Assembly (NCBI RefSeq): GCF_009663685.2
Contig: NZ_RCOG02000002.1
Span: 62,001 to 126,000, forward strand
Reading direction: 5' to 3'
DNA length: 64,000 nt
Source: Cupriavidus sp. U2
Lineage (GTDB): Bacteria > Pseudomonadota > Gammaproteobacteria > Burkholderiales > Burkholderiaceae
Shown: piece by piece, positions 1 to 9,603 of the stretch
How positions within the stretch are numbered: the first letter of the stretch is position 1
Layout of the letters: every line of letters begins with the position of its first letter
Made by a program: the position numbers and the translations under genes
Notes under the pieces: generated by a model
The model's input: only the letters and a program-made list of their open reading frames with translations
Told to the model about the DNA's origin: nothing
The model's database searches: none

Positions 1-516
1 CAGTGGTGGAAAACCCAGCCCGACGCCTGGGCGGCTTGCCGGCGCGACCTGGAGCGCCCCGAGGACGTGCTGCCCCGCTACGTCGAATGGGTAGAAAAGC
101 TGCCGGGCAAGCCGGTGTTCATCGCCTTTCCGGCCGGATTCGATTTCACCTGGATGTTCTGGTACATGATGCGCTTTGCCGGCCGCTCGCCTTTCGGCTG
201 GGCCGCGCTGGACATCAAGACCCTGGGCTTCGCGCTGACCGGCCGGCCGTACCGGAAGTCGGTCAAGGCAGCCTTCCCGGCGCACTGGCACGACCCGTTG
301 CCGCACACCCACGTGGCGCTGGACGATGCCCTGGAACAAGGTGCCCTGTTCTGCAACATGCTCGCAGAACTGCGCACGCGCGAAGCGCGTCTGGCGGCGC
401 TTGCATCATCGCCTGATGCATTGCCTGATGCACTGCCTGGCGCATTGTCTGACGCGGACGGCAGCGAAAGCGAAGCCTCACATCCATCCTCAGACCCGGG
501 CAAATCGGTGCGCTAG
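1..516 (+). CDS. DEDDh 3'-5' exonuclease-like protein, 5' end outside window
   Basis: The frame is open from base 1, so the start codon lies upstream. The visible 171 residues contain [12 protein letters not shown], which resembles the Exo II aspartate block of RNase T/DnaQ-type exonucleases, and [13 protein letters not shown], which fits the Exo III H-x-x-x-D-D-A block that supplies the final catalytic residues. The Exo I DxE motif would be in the missing part. The C-terminal tail after about residue 130 is low-complexity, with repeated DALPDAL units and many Ser/Glu residues, and is probably disordered. Substrate unknown. The fold assignment comes from motifs only; the family name is an inference. 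Confidence 0.7.
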   Translation, partial: QWWKTQPDAWAACRRDLERPEDVLPRYVEWVEKLPGKPVFIAFPAGFDFTWMFWYMMRFAGRSPFGWAALDIKTLGFALTGRPYRKSVKAAFPAHWHDPLPHTHVALDDALEQGALFCNMLAELRTREARLAALASSPDALPDALPGALSDADGSESEASHPSSDPGKSVR

Positions 517-667
517 CCCACAAGCGCCGGCGGGCATCGGCGGCCGCCAGTGGCGGCAAGGGCACCACATTTGCGCGGCGTCTCCTATATTGGAAGTGTG
601 CGGTGGCCCACCGGGCCACGAGTACGGCCGACCCCGATGCGCGGCGGCATGCCCAGGAGGTGTGACC

Positions 668-898
668 ATGCGTTTCCATCCAGACCTTCATCTCAAGGAC
701 CTGTCAGGCAGGCTGCATTGGCCGCATCGCTCCCACGCGCGCACCAACGTCGTTTCGCATTTCCATTCCTCAACGGAAGATGCCGAAGTCGCCAAGGCGC
801 TGATCTATGTGAGCGCGGTCACCGCGATCGTGCTGCTGGTCGTATTGGCAGGCATCAGTTTCGGTCAGGAGGCCATGCACTGGCTGGGTGTTGAATAA
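668..898 (+). CDS. Small single-pass membrane protein, hypothetical
   Basis: A 76-residue ORF starts at ATG 668 behind a strong AGGAGG at 655-660, seven bases upstream, which decides the start. The N-terminal half is rich in His, Arg and Ser (LHWPHRSHARTNVVSHFHSS). Residues about 45-66 form one hydrophobic segment (ALIYVSAVTAIVLLVVLAGI), followed by a short tail. I do not recognise the family. A strong hairpin terminator follows directly, so it looks like a short monocistronic unit, independent of the upstream exonuclease. The His-rich segment before the membrane span could bind metal, but that is speculation. Confidence 0.65.
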   Translation: MRFHPDLHLKDLSGRLHWPHRSHARTNVVSHFHSSTEDAEVAKALIYVSAVTAIVLLVVLAGISFGQEAMHWLGVE

Positions 899-935
899 AC
901 GACGACTCGCCTGAAGCGAATCGCCAACTGACCGG

Positions 936-967
936 CCGGCCTCCCCTGGGGAGGCCGGTTCTATTTT
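936..967 (+). terminator. Rho-independent terminator
   Basis: Perfect 11-bp inverted repeat, CCGGCCTCCCC (936-946) against GGGGAGGCCGG (948-958), followed by TTCTATTTT. It sits 37 bases after the small membrane-protein gene and before the convergent ArsC-like gene. Confidence 0.75.
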
Positions 968-990
968 GTGCGCCGCAACATCCCCGCGGG

Positions 991-1350
991 TCAGGCCAGC
1001 AGCGGGGCCACGTTCTCGGGCGGCCGGCCGATGACGGCGCGGCGGTTGCGCACCACCACCGGACGCTGCAGCAGGATCGGGTTGTCGGCCACGGCGGCCA
1101 GCAGTTCGGCGTCGGTCAGGCCCGAATCGGCCAGATCCAGTTCCTTGTAGACGGATTCGCCGTCGCGGATCATGTCGCGCACCGGCACGCCGAGCATCGT
1201 ATGCAGCTGGCGCAGCGTGGACAGCGAGGGCGGCGACTTCAGGTATTCGACGATCTCCACCGGCTCGCCCAGCCGCTGCGCAGCGGTCTCCACGAGCGCA
1301 AGCGTTTCGCGCGACTTGGAGCAACGGGGGTTATGGTAGATCGTGATCAT
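991..1350 (-). CDS. ArsC/YfgD-family arsenate reductase-like protein
   Basis: This 119-residue protein belongs to the glutaredoxin-linked ArsC family. The start MITIYHNPRCSKSRET carries the single catalytic cysteine at position 10 in the NPRCSKSR context. The later blocks VYKELDLAD, NPILLQRPVVV and IGRPPENV match the family C-terminus. Length and the NPRCSKSR signature are closer to E. coli YfgD (about 119 residues) than to plasmid ArsC (about 141), so true arsenate reduction is not certain. The frame runs upstream to 1527, but ATG 1350, preceded by AGGAGG on the minus strand, gives the family start. No arsR or arsB lies nearby, which also argues for a housekeeping thiol role. Confidence 0.85.
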   Translation of the reverse strand: MITIYHNPRCSKSRETLALVETAAQRLGEPVEIVEYLKSPPSLSTLRQLHTMLGVPVRDMIRDGESVYKELDLADSGLTDAELLAAVADNPILLQRPVVVRNRRAVIGRPPENVAPLLA

Positions 1351-1541
1351 GGCGGCTTCCTCCTGCCCGCTTTCCGGGGCGTTCAAATATCCCGCACTAT
1401 ACCGCCGCGACGCGCGCATGCACCACGCTGGCGCGGTAAGGTAGGGGATGTGGCGGGCATGCATCCTGCATGGGCATGACCACCCGTCTTCCAGGGTCGC
1501 CGGCACCTTGCCGGCGCGGCCCTGCACTATTTAGAGATACC

Positions 1542-2129
1542 GTGTCCGCGCTGCCCGATTCCACTGCCGTGCCCGTCCGCAAGCCCTTCAGCCTGCGCGA
1601 TGCCACCCCTGCCGACGTGCCCGCCATTCACGCCATCTACGCCCACCACGTGCAGCACGGCCGTGCCTCGTTCGAGGAGGTCGCGCCCACGCCCGACGAC
1701 ATGCGGACGCGCTTTGCCGAAGTCTTGCGCAAGGGCCTGCCCTATATCGTGGCCGAGCGCGATGGCGAGATCCTGGGGTACGCCTATGCGTCCAGCTATC
1801 GCGCCCGCAGCGCCTACCGCTTCGCGATCGAGGACTCGATCTATATCGACCACCGCCATACCGGCGAAGGCCTGGGCCGCGCGCTGCTGGCCGAGCTGAT
1901 CGCGCGTTGCGAGACCGGACCGTGGCGCCAGATGGTGGCCGTGGTGGCGCTGACGTCCAGCGGCGAAGGCGCGGGCTCGGTGGCCGTGCACGAGCGGCTG
2001 GGGTTCCGCACCGTTGGCCGGCTGGAATCGGTCGGGCTCAAGCATGGCCAGTGGATCGACACCCTGCTGATGCAGCGCCCGCTCGGGGCGGGCGACGCGA
2101 CGCTGCCCGACCCGGACGCCCTGCGCTAG
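1542..2129 (+). CDS. GNAT acetyltransferase, phosphinothricin/methionine sulfoximine type
   Basis: A GNAT-fold acetyltransferase of about 195 residues. The N-terminal block SLRDATPADVPAIHAIYAHH, the FEEVAPT segment, the strand DSIYIDHRHTGEGLGRALL containing the acetyl-CoA loop, and SVAVHERLGFRTVGRLE follow the order of Bar/Pat-like enzymes that acetylate amino-acid analogues. The start is uncertain: GTG 1542 and GTG 1569 are both possible and neither has a strong ribosome site. The ATG at 1470 would add a tail without homology. The gene stands alone, convergent with and overlapping by four bases the end of the azoreductase gene. Confidence 0.8.
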   Translation: MSALPDSTAVPVRKPFSLRDATPADVPAIHAIYAHHVQHGRASFEEVAPTPDDMRTRFAEVLRKGLPYIVAERDGEILGYAYASSYRARSAYRFAIEDSIYIDHRHTGEGLGRALLAELIARCETGPWRQMVAVVALTSSGEGAGSVAVHERLGFRTVGRLESVGLKHGQWIDTLLMQRPLGAGDATLPDPDALR

Positions 2130-2764
2130 CGGCCCGACCGCCAGGCCGGCAGCGCCTGCACCACGGTGGTGCACCAGGACTGCAGCTTGTCGAAGGCACG
2201 GGCCACGTGGTCGGGGCCGCGCGATGTACTTTCCATGCGCAGGATCTCTACCTGCTTCAGCCCGATCGTCTCCAGCACGTAGGTCAGGTACGGGCTGAAA
2301 AAATCGCGCTGGCTCGCGGCATCGTCCGAGAACCGGCCGCCGCACGACACCACGGCCAGCACCGGGCGGTCGCGCAGCAGGCCCTGCTTGCCTTGCGGCG
2401 TGCGGGCGAACGTGCGGTCCGTCCGGACGACCAGGTCGATCCACGTCTTCAGCGATGCCGGCACCGTGAAGTTGTGCATCGGCGTGGTGATCAGCACCAC
2501 GTCGGCGGCCTGCAGTTCGGCGATCAGCGTTTCCGAGAGCGCCAGCGCGGCGGGATCGGCGTCGGTGCGGCCGGCGGCCACCGCCATGTTGGCGTCGGTA
2601 AAGGCCGCGTCGATGGGCGGCAGCGGCTGGGCCGCCAGGTCGCGCTCGACCACGGTCAGTTCGCCATGTCTGGCAGCCAGTTCCGCGCGCACGAGCTGGC
2701 CCGCGCGGCGGCTGGTGGAGGCGTCGCCACGCGGGCTGACGTTCAGGTGAAGCAGGGTTGCCAT
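2126..2764 (-). CDS. azoR: FMN-dependent NADH-azoreductase
   Basis: A 212-residue flavodoxin-fold quinone reductase/azoreductase. Family features are the N-terminal phosphate-binding loop LHLNVSPRGDASTSR, TPMHNFTVPASLKTWIDLVVR around the flavin, and VVSCGGRFSD near the isoalloxazine site. AzoR enzymes transfer two electrons from NADH to quinones or azo bonds. It is the last gene of a three-gene unit behind the AhpD-like and GNAT genes, with a 21-bp gap to the GNAT stop. A MarR regulator is divergent from the unit, and MarR proteins often sense quinones or oxidants, so a role in quinone or electrophile stress is likely. Confidence 0.9.
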   Translation of the reverse strand: MATLLHLNVSPRGDASTSRRAGQLVRAELAARHGELTVVERDLAAQPLPPIDAAFTDANMAVAAGRTDADPAALALSETLIAELQAADVVLITTPMHNFTVPASLKTWIDLVVRTDRTFARTPQGKQGLLRDRPVLAVVSCGGRFSDDAASQRDFFSPYLTYVLETIGLKQVEILRMESTSRGPDHVARAFDKLQSWCTTVVQALPAWRSGR

Positions 2765-2785
2765 GTTTCGCTCAGGTGGACCGGA

Positions 2786-3265
2786 TCAGCCGATCGGAAA
2801 GTAGAAGCGCAGGGCCCGCGCCAGCAGGCCGTTTCGGTAATAGAAGCGGTGCCCCAGCACATTGGTCAGCGGGGTATCGAGCACGAGCTGGGTGCAGCCT
2901 GCCGCTTCGGTCTCGGCCTTGAGCCAGTCCATCAGTTGCCGGCCGTACCCACCGCTGCGCGCGTTGGCATCGGTGACCAGATCATCCACGTACATATGGT
3001 GGCCGACGATCAGGTTGTCGGCGAAGCGATAGCCGGCCAGGGCCACCAGGCGGCCGTCGTCCCACAGTCCGGCCAGATGGTAGCCATCGCCGGTCTGGCG
3101 GCGCCAGCGCGTGACCAGTTCGGCGGCATCTGTCAGGTGCGGGCGCAGCTGGTGCATCAGCGGGAAGGCATCGGCCACCTCGGCGGCCGTTTCCAGCCGG
3201 CGGATCCCGATCTTCCCGGCGTTCTTCCCGGTGGTCTGCCCGGCGGCCGCGACGGTGGTGCTCAT
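2786..3265 (-). CDS. GNAT family N-acetyltransferase
   Basis: A 159-residue GNAT protein. Visible elements are IRRLETAAEVADAFPLMHQLRP at the start of the fold, LAGLWDDGRLVALAGYRF, the strand MYVDDLVTDANARSGGYGRQLMDWL with the acetyl-CoA pyrophosphate loop, and HRFYYRNGLL near the end. The substrate cannot be told. The start ATG overlaps the stop of the upstream AhpD-like gene by four bases, which implies translational coupling. It is the middle gene of the AhpD-like/GNAT/azoR operon under the divergent MarR gene. Confidence 0.82.
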   Translation of the reverse strand: MSTTVAAAGQTTGKNAGKIGIRRLETAAEVADAFPLMHQLRPHLTDAAELVTRWRRQTGDGYHLAGLWDDGRLVALAGYRFADNLIVGHHMYVDDLVTDANARSGGYGRQLMDWLKAETEAAGCTQLVLDTPLTNVLGHRFYYRNGLLARALRFYFPIG

Positions 3266-3723
3266 GCCTGGCTCCGGTGGGGTTCGGCGGCCGGCGGCGG
3301 AAAGTGCAGCCCGACGGCGATACGGTTCCAGGCATTGATCGACGCAATGGTCGCGGCCAGGAACACCAGCTCCTTGTCGTCGAACACCGCCCGGGCCCTG
3401 GCCAGCGCGGCGTCGCGGGCCGATGGATCGGTCAGCTGCGTCAGGGCCTCGGCCCAGTCCAGCGCGGCCATTTCCCGTTCGGCATAGATGCCGGCGTCAC
3501 GCCAGCCTGCCAGCAGGTCGAACTTGCGCGGGTCGATGTCCAGCTTGCGCGCGATGTTCAGGTGGAACTGCAGGCAAAAGGCACAACCGTTGATCTGCGA
3601 GACACGAAGCTTGACCAGTTCGGTCAGCGCCTTGTCCATGCCGGACGCGGTCACCGCCTTGCTGACGCCCCCCAGCGACGCGTACACATCGGGCGCGGTC
3701 TGCGTGAAAGCCTGGAAATCCAT
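3262..3723 (-). CDS. Carboxymuconolactone decarboxylase/AhpD-like protein
   Basis: A 153-residue all-helical AhpD-like protein. It carries the peroxidase-type motif C47-x-x-C50-x3-H54 in NGCAFCLQFHLN, which in AhpD relays electrons to peroxides, rather than the catalytic set of true carboxymuconolactone decarboxylase. It is the first gene of the minus-strand operon with the GNAT and azoR genes. The intergenic segment to the divergent marR gene is only 59 bp and holds a long inverted repeat, so MarR control is likely. Physiological reductant and substrate are unknown. Confidence 0.85.
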   Translation of the reverse strand: MDFQAFTQTAPDVYASLGGVSKAVTASGMDKALTELVKLRVSQINGCAFCLQFHLNIARKLDIDPRKFDLLAGWRDAGIYAEREMAALDWAEALTQLTDPSARDAALARARAVFDDKELVFLAATIASINAWNRIAVGLHFPPPAAEPHRSQA

Positions 3724-3743
3724 GTCGAACTCCTTCGGGTAAG

Positions 3744-3781
3744 ATGTCAGAGTTCGAAGATTAATGTAAGAGCTCTGACAT
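3744..3781. promoter_or_regulatory. Inverted-repeat operator candidate for the divergent MarR regulator
   Basis: ATGTCAGAG (3744-3752) and CTCTGACAT (3773-3781) form a perfect 9-bp inverted repeat with a 20-bp spacer. A smaller palindrome, AGAGCTCT (3769-3776), lies inside. The right arm ends one base before the marR start codon, so binding would block marR translation initiation as well as both divergent promoters. Confidence 0.6.
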
Positions 3782-3782
3782 T

Positions 3783-4322
3783 ATGGCAAAGACCCTGCCG
3801 ACCGAAGGGAAAAGCGAGAGGAAGCACCCGGCGCGACGGGACAGCGAGCCCGCCGATGCCGTGGCGATTCCGGCACCGGGCGAAGGCAAGCGCGGCGAAA
3901 GCGGCTATCTGGCGTACCTGCTGCGGCAGGCCAGCGCGGCCAACCGGCTGCATATGGAACGCGCGCTGGCCGATCTGGGCGTGACGCTGCCGCAGTTCTT
4001 CGTGCTGACGATGCTCGGGGCCTACCCCGGCATCTCGGGCGCCGACGTGGCGCGGCTGGCGATGCTGACGCCGCAGACGGTCAGCGTGATCATGGGCAAT
4101 CTGGAGAAGATGGGCGCGATCGTGCGCCAGCCGCATCCGGTGCATGGGCGCATCCAGACCATCGCGCTGTCCGATGCCGGCCGCGCGTTGCTGGCGCAGT
4201 GCAAGGTACGCGCCACCGAGGTGGACAAGCAGTTGCGTGCGGGGCTGACGCCCGCCGAGGAAGCCGTGGTGCGGCGCTGGCTGGTGAGCCTGGCCGTGCC
4301 CGGTGAGGATCTGGCGGAATAG
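3783..4322 (+). CDS. MarR family transcriptional regulator
   Basis: A 179-residue winged-helix regulator. After a charged, probably flexible N-terminal extension of about 35 residues comes the MarR domain: LAYLLRQASAANRLHMERALADLG, then the recognition-helix segment ISGADVARLAMLTPQTVSVIMGNLEKMG, then the wing RQPHPVHGRIQTIALSDAGRALL. It is divergent from the AhpD-like/GNAT/azoR operon with a shared 59-bp control region, which suggests it represses that operon and itself. The operator arm abuts the start codon and no clear ribosome site precedes it. Ligand unknown; no conserved redox cysteine is obvious in the domain. Confidence 0.88.
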   Translation: MAKTLPTEGKSERKHPARRDSEPADAVAIPAPGEGKRGESGYLAYLLRQASAANRLHMERALADLGVTLPQFFVLTMLGAYPGISGADVARLAMLTPQTVSVIMGNLEKMGAIVRQPHPVHGRIQTIALSDAGRALLAQCKVRATEVDKQLRAGLTPAEEAVVRRWLVSLAVPGEDLAE

Positions 4323-4340
4323 CGATACCGACCGCCCATG

Positions 4341-4373
4341 AAAAAAGGCCCGCCGGCAAACGCCGTACGGGCC
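4341..4373 (-). terminator. Rho-independent terminator of the M20 peptidase unit
   Basis: On the minus strand GGCCCG and CGGGCC (4347-4352 with 4368-4373) enclose a smaller GGC/GCC stem and are followed by six T residues (4341-4346). It lies 54 bases past the end of the M20 gene. Confidence 0.75.
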
Positions 4374-4427
4374 ATCATCACAACAAGGGGGTGCTACAAG
4401 GGTCTACGTGGTTGCCGATGCCGGCGC

Positions 4428-5696
4428 TCAGCCCATCAGGTCGGACAGCGCCAGGGCCACCACCTTGGTGGCGCGGTTCAGGTCGTTCAGGCGCAGGTTC
4501 TCGTCGGAGTTATGGCCACGGGCTTCCATCAGCGTGCGCGGGCCGGCGCCGTACAGCACAGTGGGGATGCCACGGCTCGTGTAGTGGCGCGCGTCGGTGT
4601 AGAGCGGCACGCCCTGCACCGGAATCTCCACGCCGAACACCGATTCGGCACGCGTCTTCAGCGCGCCGATCAGCTTGTCCACGCCCGGCAGTTCCGACAG
4701 CGGCTCGGCCAGGATGATGCGCTCGACCTTGACCTCGATGCCCGGACGATCCCTGGCGGCCTTTTCCACCACGGCGCGCAGTTCGCCTTCGGCGTCGAAG
4801 CCGATCTCTTCCGGGATCATGCGGCGGTCCACGCGGAACGTCACCAGGTCAGGCACCACGTTGGTGTTGATGCCGCCCTTGATCAGGCCAACGTTCAGCG
4901 TGGCGGTGTCGATACCCGGCACCTTGCTCTTGCGCGTGGCCAGTTCGGCGCGCAGGCCGTAGACCGCGTGAAGGATGTGCGTGGCGGCCTCGATGGCGTC
5001 CACGCCGGTGTGCGGCATGGCGGCGTGGCCTTGCTTGCCCTTGACGGTCACTTCCACGTGCAGGCAGCCGTTGTGCGCCGACGTGATGCCGTACGAGAAG
5101 CCGGCCGAAATCGCGTAATCGGGCTTGGTCAGGCCTTCGTCGAGCAGGAACTTCGGCCCGATGTCGCCGCCGGTTTCCTCGTCGTACGTGAATTGCAGTT
5201 CCACGGTGCCGTTGATCCTGGCGCCCTGCTTTTCCGCTTCCTGCAGCGCCAGCACGGCGTACGCGTAGGTGGCGAAGTCCGACTTCGACACGGCCACGCC
5301 GCGCCCGTACATGACCGGGCCATGTTCGCTGTCGGCGATCTCGCCGCCGTACGGGTCCTTGGTCCAGCCCAGCCCCGGCGGCACGACGTCTCCGTGCGCG
5401 TTCATGGCGATGGTGGGACCGCCGCTGCCGAACGTCTTGCGCACCAGCAGGTTCGTGGCGCTGATCATGCCGGCCGCCTTGACCAGTTCGTCGGGCACCT
5501 TGTGCGCTTCCACCTTGAAGCCCAGCCCTTCCAGCAGTTCCTTGGCACGCTTGCCGTGGGCCGCGCAATCGCCGGCGGGGTTGTCCGACGGCACCTTGAC
5601 CAGTTCGGCCAGGAACGCTTCCTGCTGCGGACGGTGCTGGTCGATGTACTGCGTCAGCGTGGATTCGATCGGGTTCATGTTGTCTCGTGCGGTCAT
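4428..5696 (-). CDS. M20 family metallopeptidase (ArgE/DapE/ACY1 type)
   Basis: A 422-residue zinc-dependent amidohydrolase of the M20 clan. Metal and catalytic blocks are visible: MNAHGDVVPPG with the first His-x-Asp, DEETGGDIGP with the Glu-Glu pair, GKQGHAAMPHTGVDAI of the dimerisation domain, and ARGHNSDENL with the final His. The usual GRGASDMKGG loop reads GRGVAVSKSDF here, so substrate preference probably differs from ArgE and DapE. The next gene upstream is another M20 enzyme on the same strand, 36 bp away, so the two are probably cotranscribed in nitrogen scavenging. Start could be ATG 5696 or ATG 5678. Exact substrate unknown. Confidence 0.85.
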   Translation of the reverse strand: MTARDNMNPIESTLTQYIDQHRPQQEAFLAELVKVPSDNPAGDCAAHGKRAKELLEGLGFKVEAHKVPDELVKAAGMISATNLLVRKTFGSGGPTIAMNAHGDVVPPGLGWTKDPYGGEIADSEHGPVMYGRGVAVSKSDFATYAYAVLALQEAEKQGARINGTVELQFTYDEETGGDIGPKFLLDEGLTKPDYAISAGFSYGITSAHNGCLHVEVTVKGKQGHAAMPHTGVDAIEAATHILHAVYGLRAELATRKSKVPGIDTATLNVGLIKGGINTNVVPDLVTFRVDRRMIPEEIGFDAEGELRAVVEKAARDRPGIEVKVERIILAEPLSELPGVDKLIGALKTRAESVFGVEIPVQGVPLYTDARHYTSRGIPTVLYGAGPRTLMEARGHNSDENLRLNDLNRATKVVALALSDLMG

Positions 5697-5732
5697 CTTC
5701 GTATCTCGGGAGTCTTCGGGTTGCCGGCAGGC

Positions 5733-6989
5733 TTATTGGGGACGGTGAAAGTGCTCGACGAAGTCCGCGAACACGCGCGCGGCGGTCTGGGCGTCTTCGG
5801 CCGTCATGGTCTCGGTGGGATGGTGGCTGATGCCGCCGTTGCCGCAGCGAACGAACAGCATGGCCACATCGGCGATGGCGGCGATGGCCATCGCGTCATG
5901 GCCGGCGCCGGAGGGCAGGTGGCGCACGGGTACGCCCTGCCGCTCCACGGCGGCAGCCCATTGCGACTGCAGCCACGGTGCGCACGGCACGCTGGCGGCC
6001 TCGTGCGTCTTGCGGATCTGCGCGCGCACGTTGCGGCGCGCGCAGACACGTTCGATTTCGGCCAGCACGTCGTTGACGGCGGCCTCGCGCTCGGCGTCGA
6101 TGCCGGCGCGGATGTCGATGGAAAACGTCGCGCGGCCCGGCACCACGTTGGTGGCGCCATTCGGCACGTTGAACTGGCCCACCGTGCCCACCAGGCCCGG
6201 CTTGCCGCTGCAGCGCTTCTCGATGAACAGGCCGATCTCGGCGCCGGCCATCGCGGCGTCGCGGCGCATGTCCATCGGCACCGTGCCGGCGTGGCCGGCC
6301 AGGCCTTCCAGTTCGACGATAAAGCGCGTGGCGCCCGAGATCGCGGTCACCACGCCCACGGGGAGACCCTCGTTCAGCAGCACCGGACCCTGTTCGATAT
6401 GCACCTCGACAAAGGCCAGCACGCGGCTGCGATCGTGGCGGGCGGCGGGCAGCTGGTCGGGTTCGAAGCCGGCGGCGCGCATCACTTCGCGCATGGTCTT
6501 GCCGGAGTCGTCCACGTTGTCGAGCACGTTGGTGTCGAACGTGCCGGCGATGGCGCGGCTGCCCAGCAGCGTGGCCTTGAAGCGCACGCCCTCTTCCTCG
6601 GCAAACCCGACCACTTCCAGCGCGAACGGAAAGCGCCTGCCCTGGCGGTTCCACTCGGCCACGCAGGCAATCGGCAGGATCACGCCCAGGTTGCCGTCGA
6701 AGCGGCCGGCGTCGCGCACGGTGTCGAAGTGCGAGCCGGTCAGCAGTGCCGGGGCATTGGGTTCGGTGCCTTCGTAGCGGCCGATCACGTTGCCGGCGGC
6801 GTCGCGGCGCACGGTCATGCCGGCCGCCTGCATCCATTCGGTCAGCTGCGCGGCAGCGCCGTGGTGGGCGTCGGTCAGGTAGGTGCGGGTGAGCAGTCCG
6901 GGCTGATCGGTATGGACGGCCAGGCTGTCGGCCCAGGCCATGATGCGGGTGCCGGTGTCAGCGGACAACGGCGTAGGGGTTGCTGCCAT
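5733..6989 (-). CDS. M20 Zn-dependent hydrolase, allantoate amidohydrolase/N-carbamoylase type
   Basis: A 418-residue hydantoinase/carbamoylase-family enzyme of the M20 clan. Seen in order: GSHFDTVRDAGRFDGNLGV with the metal-binding His and Asp, EEEGVRFKATLLGSRAIAG, EVHIEQGPVLLNEGLPVGVV, GHAGTVPMDMRRDA, and PSGAGHDAMAIA. These enzymes hydrolyse allantoate, ureidoglycolate or N-carbamoyl amino acids. Start ATG 6989 is supported by AGGAG nine bases upstream on the minus strand; a longer frame to 7028 lacks one. Together with the downstream M20 gene and the nearby glyoxylate pathway, allantoate breakdown is plausible, but the carbamoyl substrate cannot be fixed from sequence. Confidence 0.82.
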   Translation of the reverse strand: MAATPTPLSADTGTRIMAWADSLAVHTDQPGLLTRTYLTDAHHGAAAQLTEWMQAAGMTVRRDAAGNVIGRYEGTEPNAPALLTGSHFDTVRDAGRFDGNLGVILPIACVAEWNRQGRRFPFALEVVGFAEEEGVRFKATLLGSRAIAGTFDTNVLDNVDDSGKTMREVMRAAGFEPDQLPAARHDRSRVLAFVEVHIEQGPVLLNEGLPVGVVTAISGATRFIVELEGLAGHAGTVPMDMRRDAAMAGAEIGLFIEKRCSGKPGLVGTVGQFNVPNGATNVVPGRATFSIDIRAGIDAEREAAVNDVLAEIERVCARRNVRAQIRKTHEAASVPCAPWLQSQWAAAVERQGVPVRHLPSGAGHDAMAIAAIADVAMLFVRCGNGGISHHPTETMTAEDAQTAARVFADFVEHFHRPQ

Positions 6990-7392
6990 GTGCGTGTCTC
7001 TCCTGCTTGGTGCCTGAGCCCGGTTCAAGGATGCCTGGCAATCCTGCCAGTCCGGGCGGGCGCCCGGGACCGTGCTCTCTATTCTGTGCGATTCATGTTA
7101 GCACAGTGAATTCAAAAATTGCATACAAAAATGATATGCACTATATTGGCTTCCACGCACCGACAATCCGCCGCGGACAATCCGGTCCGGACAAGTGGAT
7201 GGCGTGGATTCCGCCTCAACAGGGGGGCTTTCCGCGCGGGGGCAAGGCGTGCGGGCCGATTGGCCCCTGGTCCTTCCAGAAGTGCAACCCTCCCGGCGTC
7301 GGCAGGCATGTGACGGCGGGCACCCCTGAACCAGATCAGGGCAGGCCGATGGCAACCGATGCGCCACGGACCCGCCCGGCACGGAGACAACA
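6990..7392. other. Divergent control region between M20 unit and symporter gene
   Basis: A 403-bp gene-free stretch separating divergent genes. Its only AT-rich part, about 7095-7150, contains the GntR-like inverted repeat listed separately and probably the promoters. The remainder up to the symporter start shows no RNA-gene signature or clear hairpin terminator. Confidence 0.6.
7120..7140. promoter_or_regulatory. GntR-type operator candidate
   Basis: TGCATA (7120-7125) and TATGCA (7135-7140) form a perfect inverted repeat with a 9-bp spacer inside the AT-rich divergent region. Its size fits dimeric FadR/VanR-class GntR sites. The GntR gene at 8844 just beyond the symporter is the obvious candidate binder. 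No binding data are available. Confidence 0.45.
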
Positions 7393-8793
<1,401 letters not shown>

Positions 8794-8843
8794 AATCGCG
8801 CCATCCCAGTCAACGCGCAGGTCCGGCAAGAGACGCGCACACC

Positions 8844-9536
8844 ATGCCCGAGCACATCAATCCAGACATGACCGCCGAGGCGATTGCCGACGACATCGTC
8901 GCGGCCATCGTCTCGCACCGGCTGCCGCCCGGCACCAAGCTGCGCGAGGAAGCCCTGGCCAGCGTCTACCGCGTCAGCCGTACCAAGGTGCGCGCGGCGC
9001 TGCTGATGCTGTCCAAGGACAAGGTCATCCAGATCGTGCCGGACAAGGGGGCGTTCGTGGCCAAGCCCAGCGCCGAAGAGGCGCGCGAGGTCTTTGCCGT
9101 GCGCCGCATCCTGGAGGCGGCACTGGCGCGCGAGTTCGTGGCCCGCGCCACGCCGGCCGACTACAAGCGCATCGAAAAGCATCTGGCCGCCGAACGGAAG
9201 TCGCTGGCCGGCAACGACGCGCAGACACGCACACGCCTGCTGGGCGATTTCCACATCGTGCTGGCGGAGGTGGCGGGCAACAACGTGCTGACGGAAATCA
9301 TGCGCGAGCTGTCGATGCGCAGCGCGGTCATCACCATGCTCTACCAGAGCCGGCGCGATGCCACGTGCTCGTCCGACGAGCACCGGGCGTTCATCGAGGC
9401 CGCCCGCGCAGGCGACGCCGACCGGGCCGTGGCGCTGATGGTGGAGCACCTGAATCACGTCGAAAGCGCGCTGCACTTCGAGGAAGTTCCGGCCGCCGCA
9501 CGCGGCAAGGACCTGGTCGCCGCGCTGCTGGCGTAG
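8844..9536 (+). CDS. GntR family regulator with FCD domain
   Basis: A 230-residue regulator. Residues about 10-75 form the GntR winged helix (IADDIVAAIVSHRLPPGTKLREEALA, VSRTKVRAALLML, VPDKGAFVAKPS). The rest is the all-helical FCD ligand domain (VFAVRRILEAALAREFV, FHIVLAEVAGNNVLTEIM, DEHRAFIEAARAGDADRAVALMVEHL) with the Asp and His residues that usually bind a metal and a carboxylate ligand. The gene lies 50 bp behind the DctA-like symporter, so it likely responds to an organic acid and controls that carrier. The start at ATG 8844 is 23 bases after a GGCAAGAG stretch and is supported mainly by the domain start. Confidence 0.88.
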   Translation: MPEHINPDMTAEAIADDIVAAIVSHRLPPGTKLREEALASVYRVSRTKVRAALLMLSKDKVIQIVPDKGAFVAKPSAEEAREVFAVRRILEAALAREFVARATPADYKRIEKHLAAERKSLAGNDAQTRTRLLGDFHIVLAEVAGNNVLTEIMRELSMRSAVITMLYQSRRDATCSSDEHRAFIEAARAGDADRAVALMVEHLNHVESALHFEEVPAAARGKDLVAALLA

Positions 9537-9603
9537 GACAGTGCATCTGGCTTGATCGCCATCAAGGACGAGGACGGGATGGGAGGCGCATCATTCCTCT
9601 CGC

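Noticed and set aside
4338-7109. A 923-codon plus-strand frame over the two M20 genes
   Set aside because: It lacks domain structure and runs antisense through two well-supported metal-dependent hydrolases.
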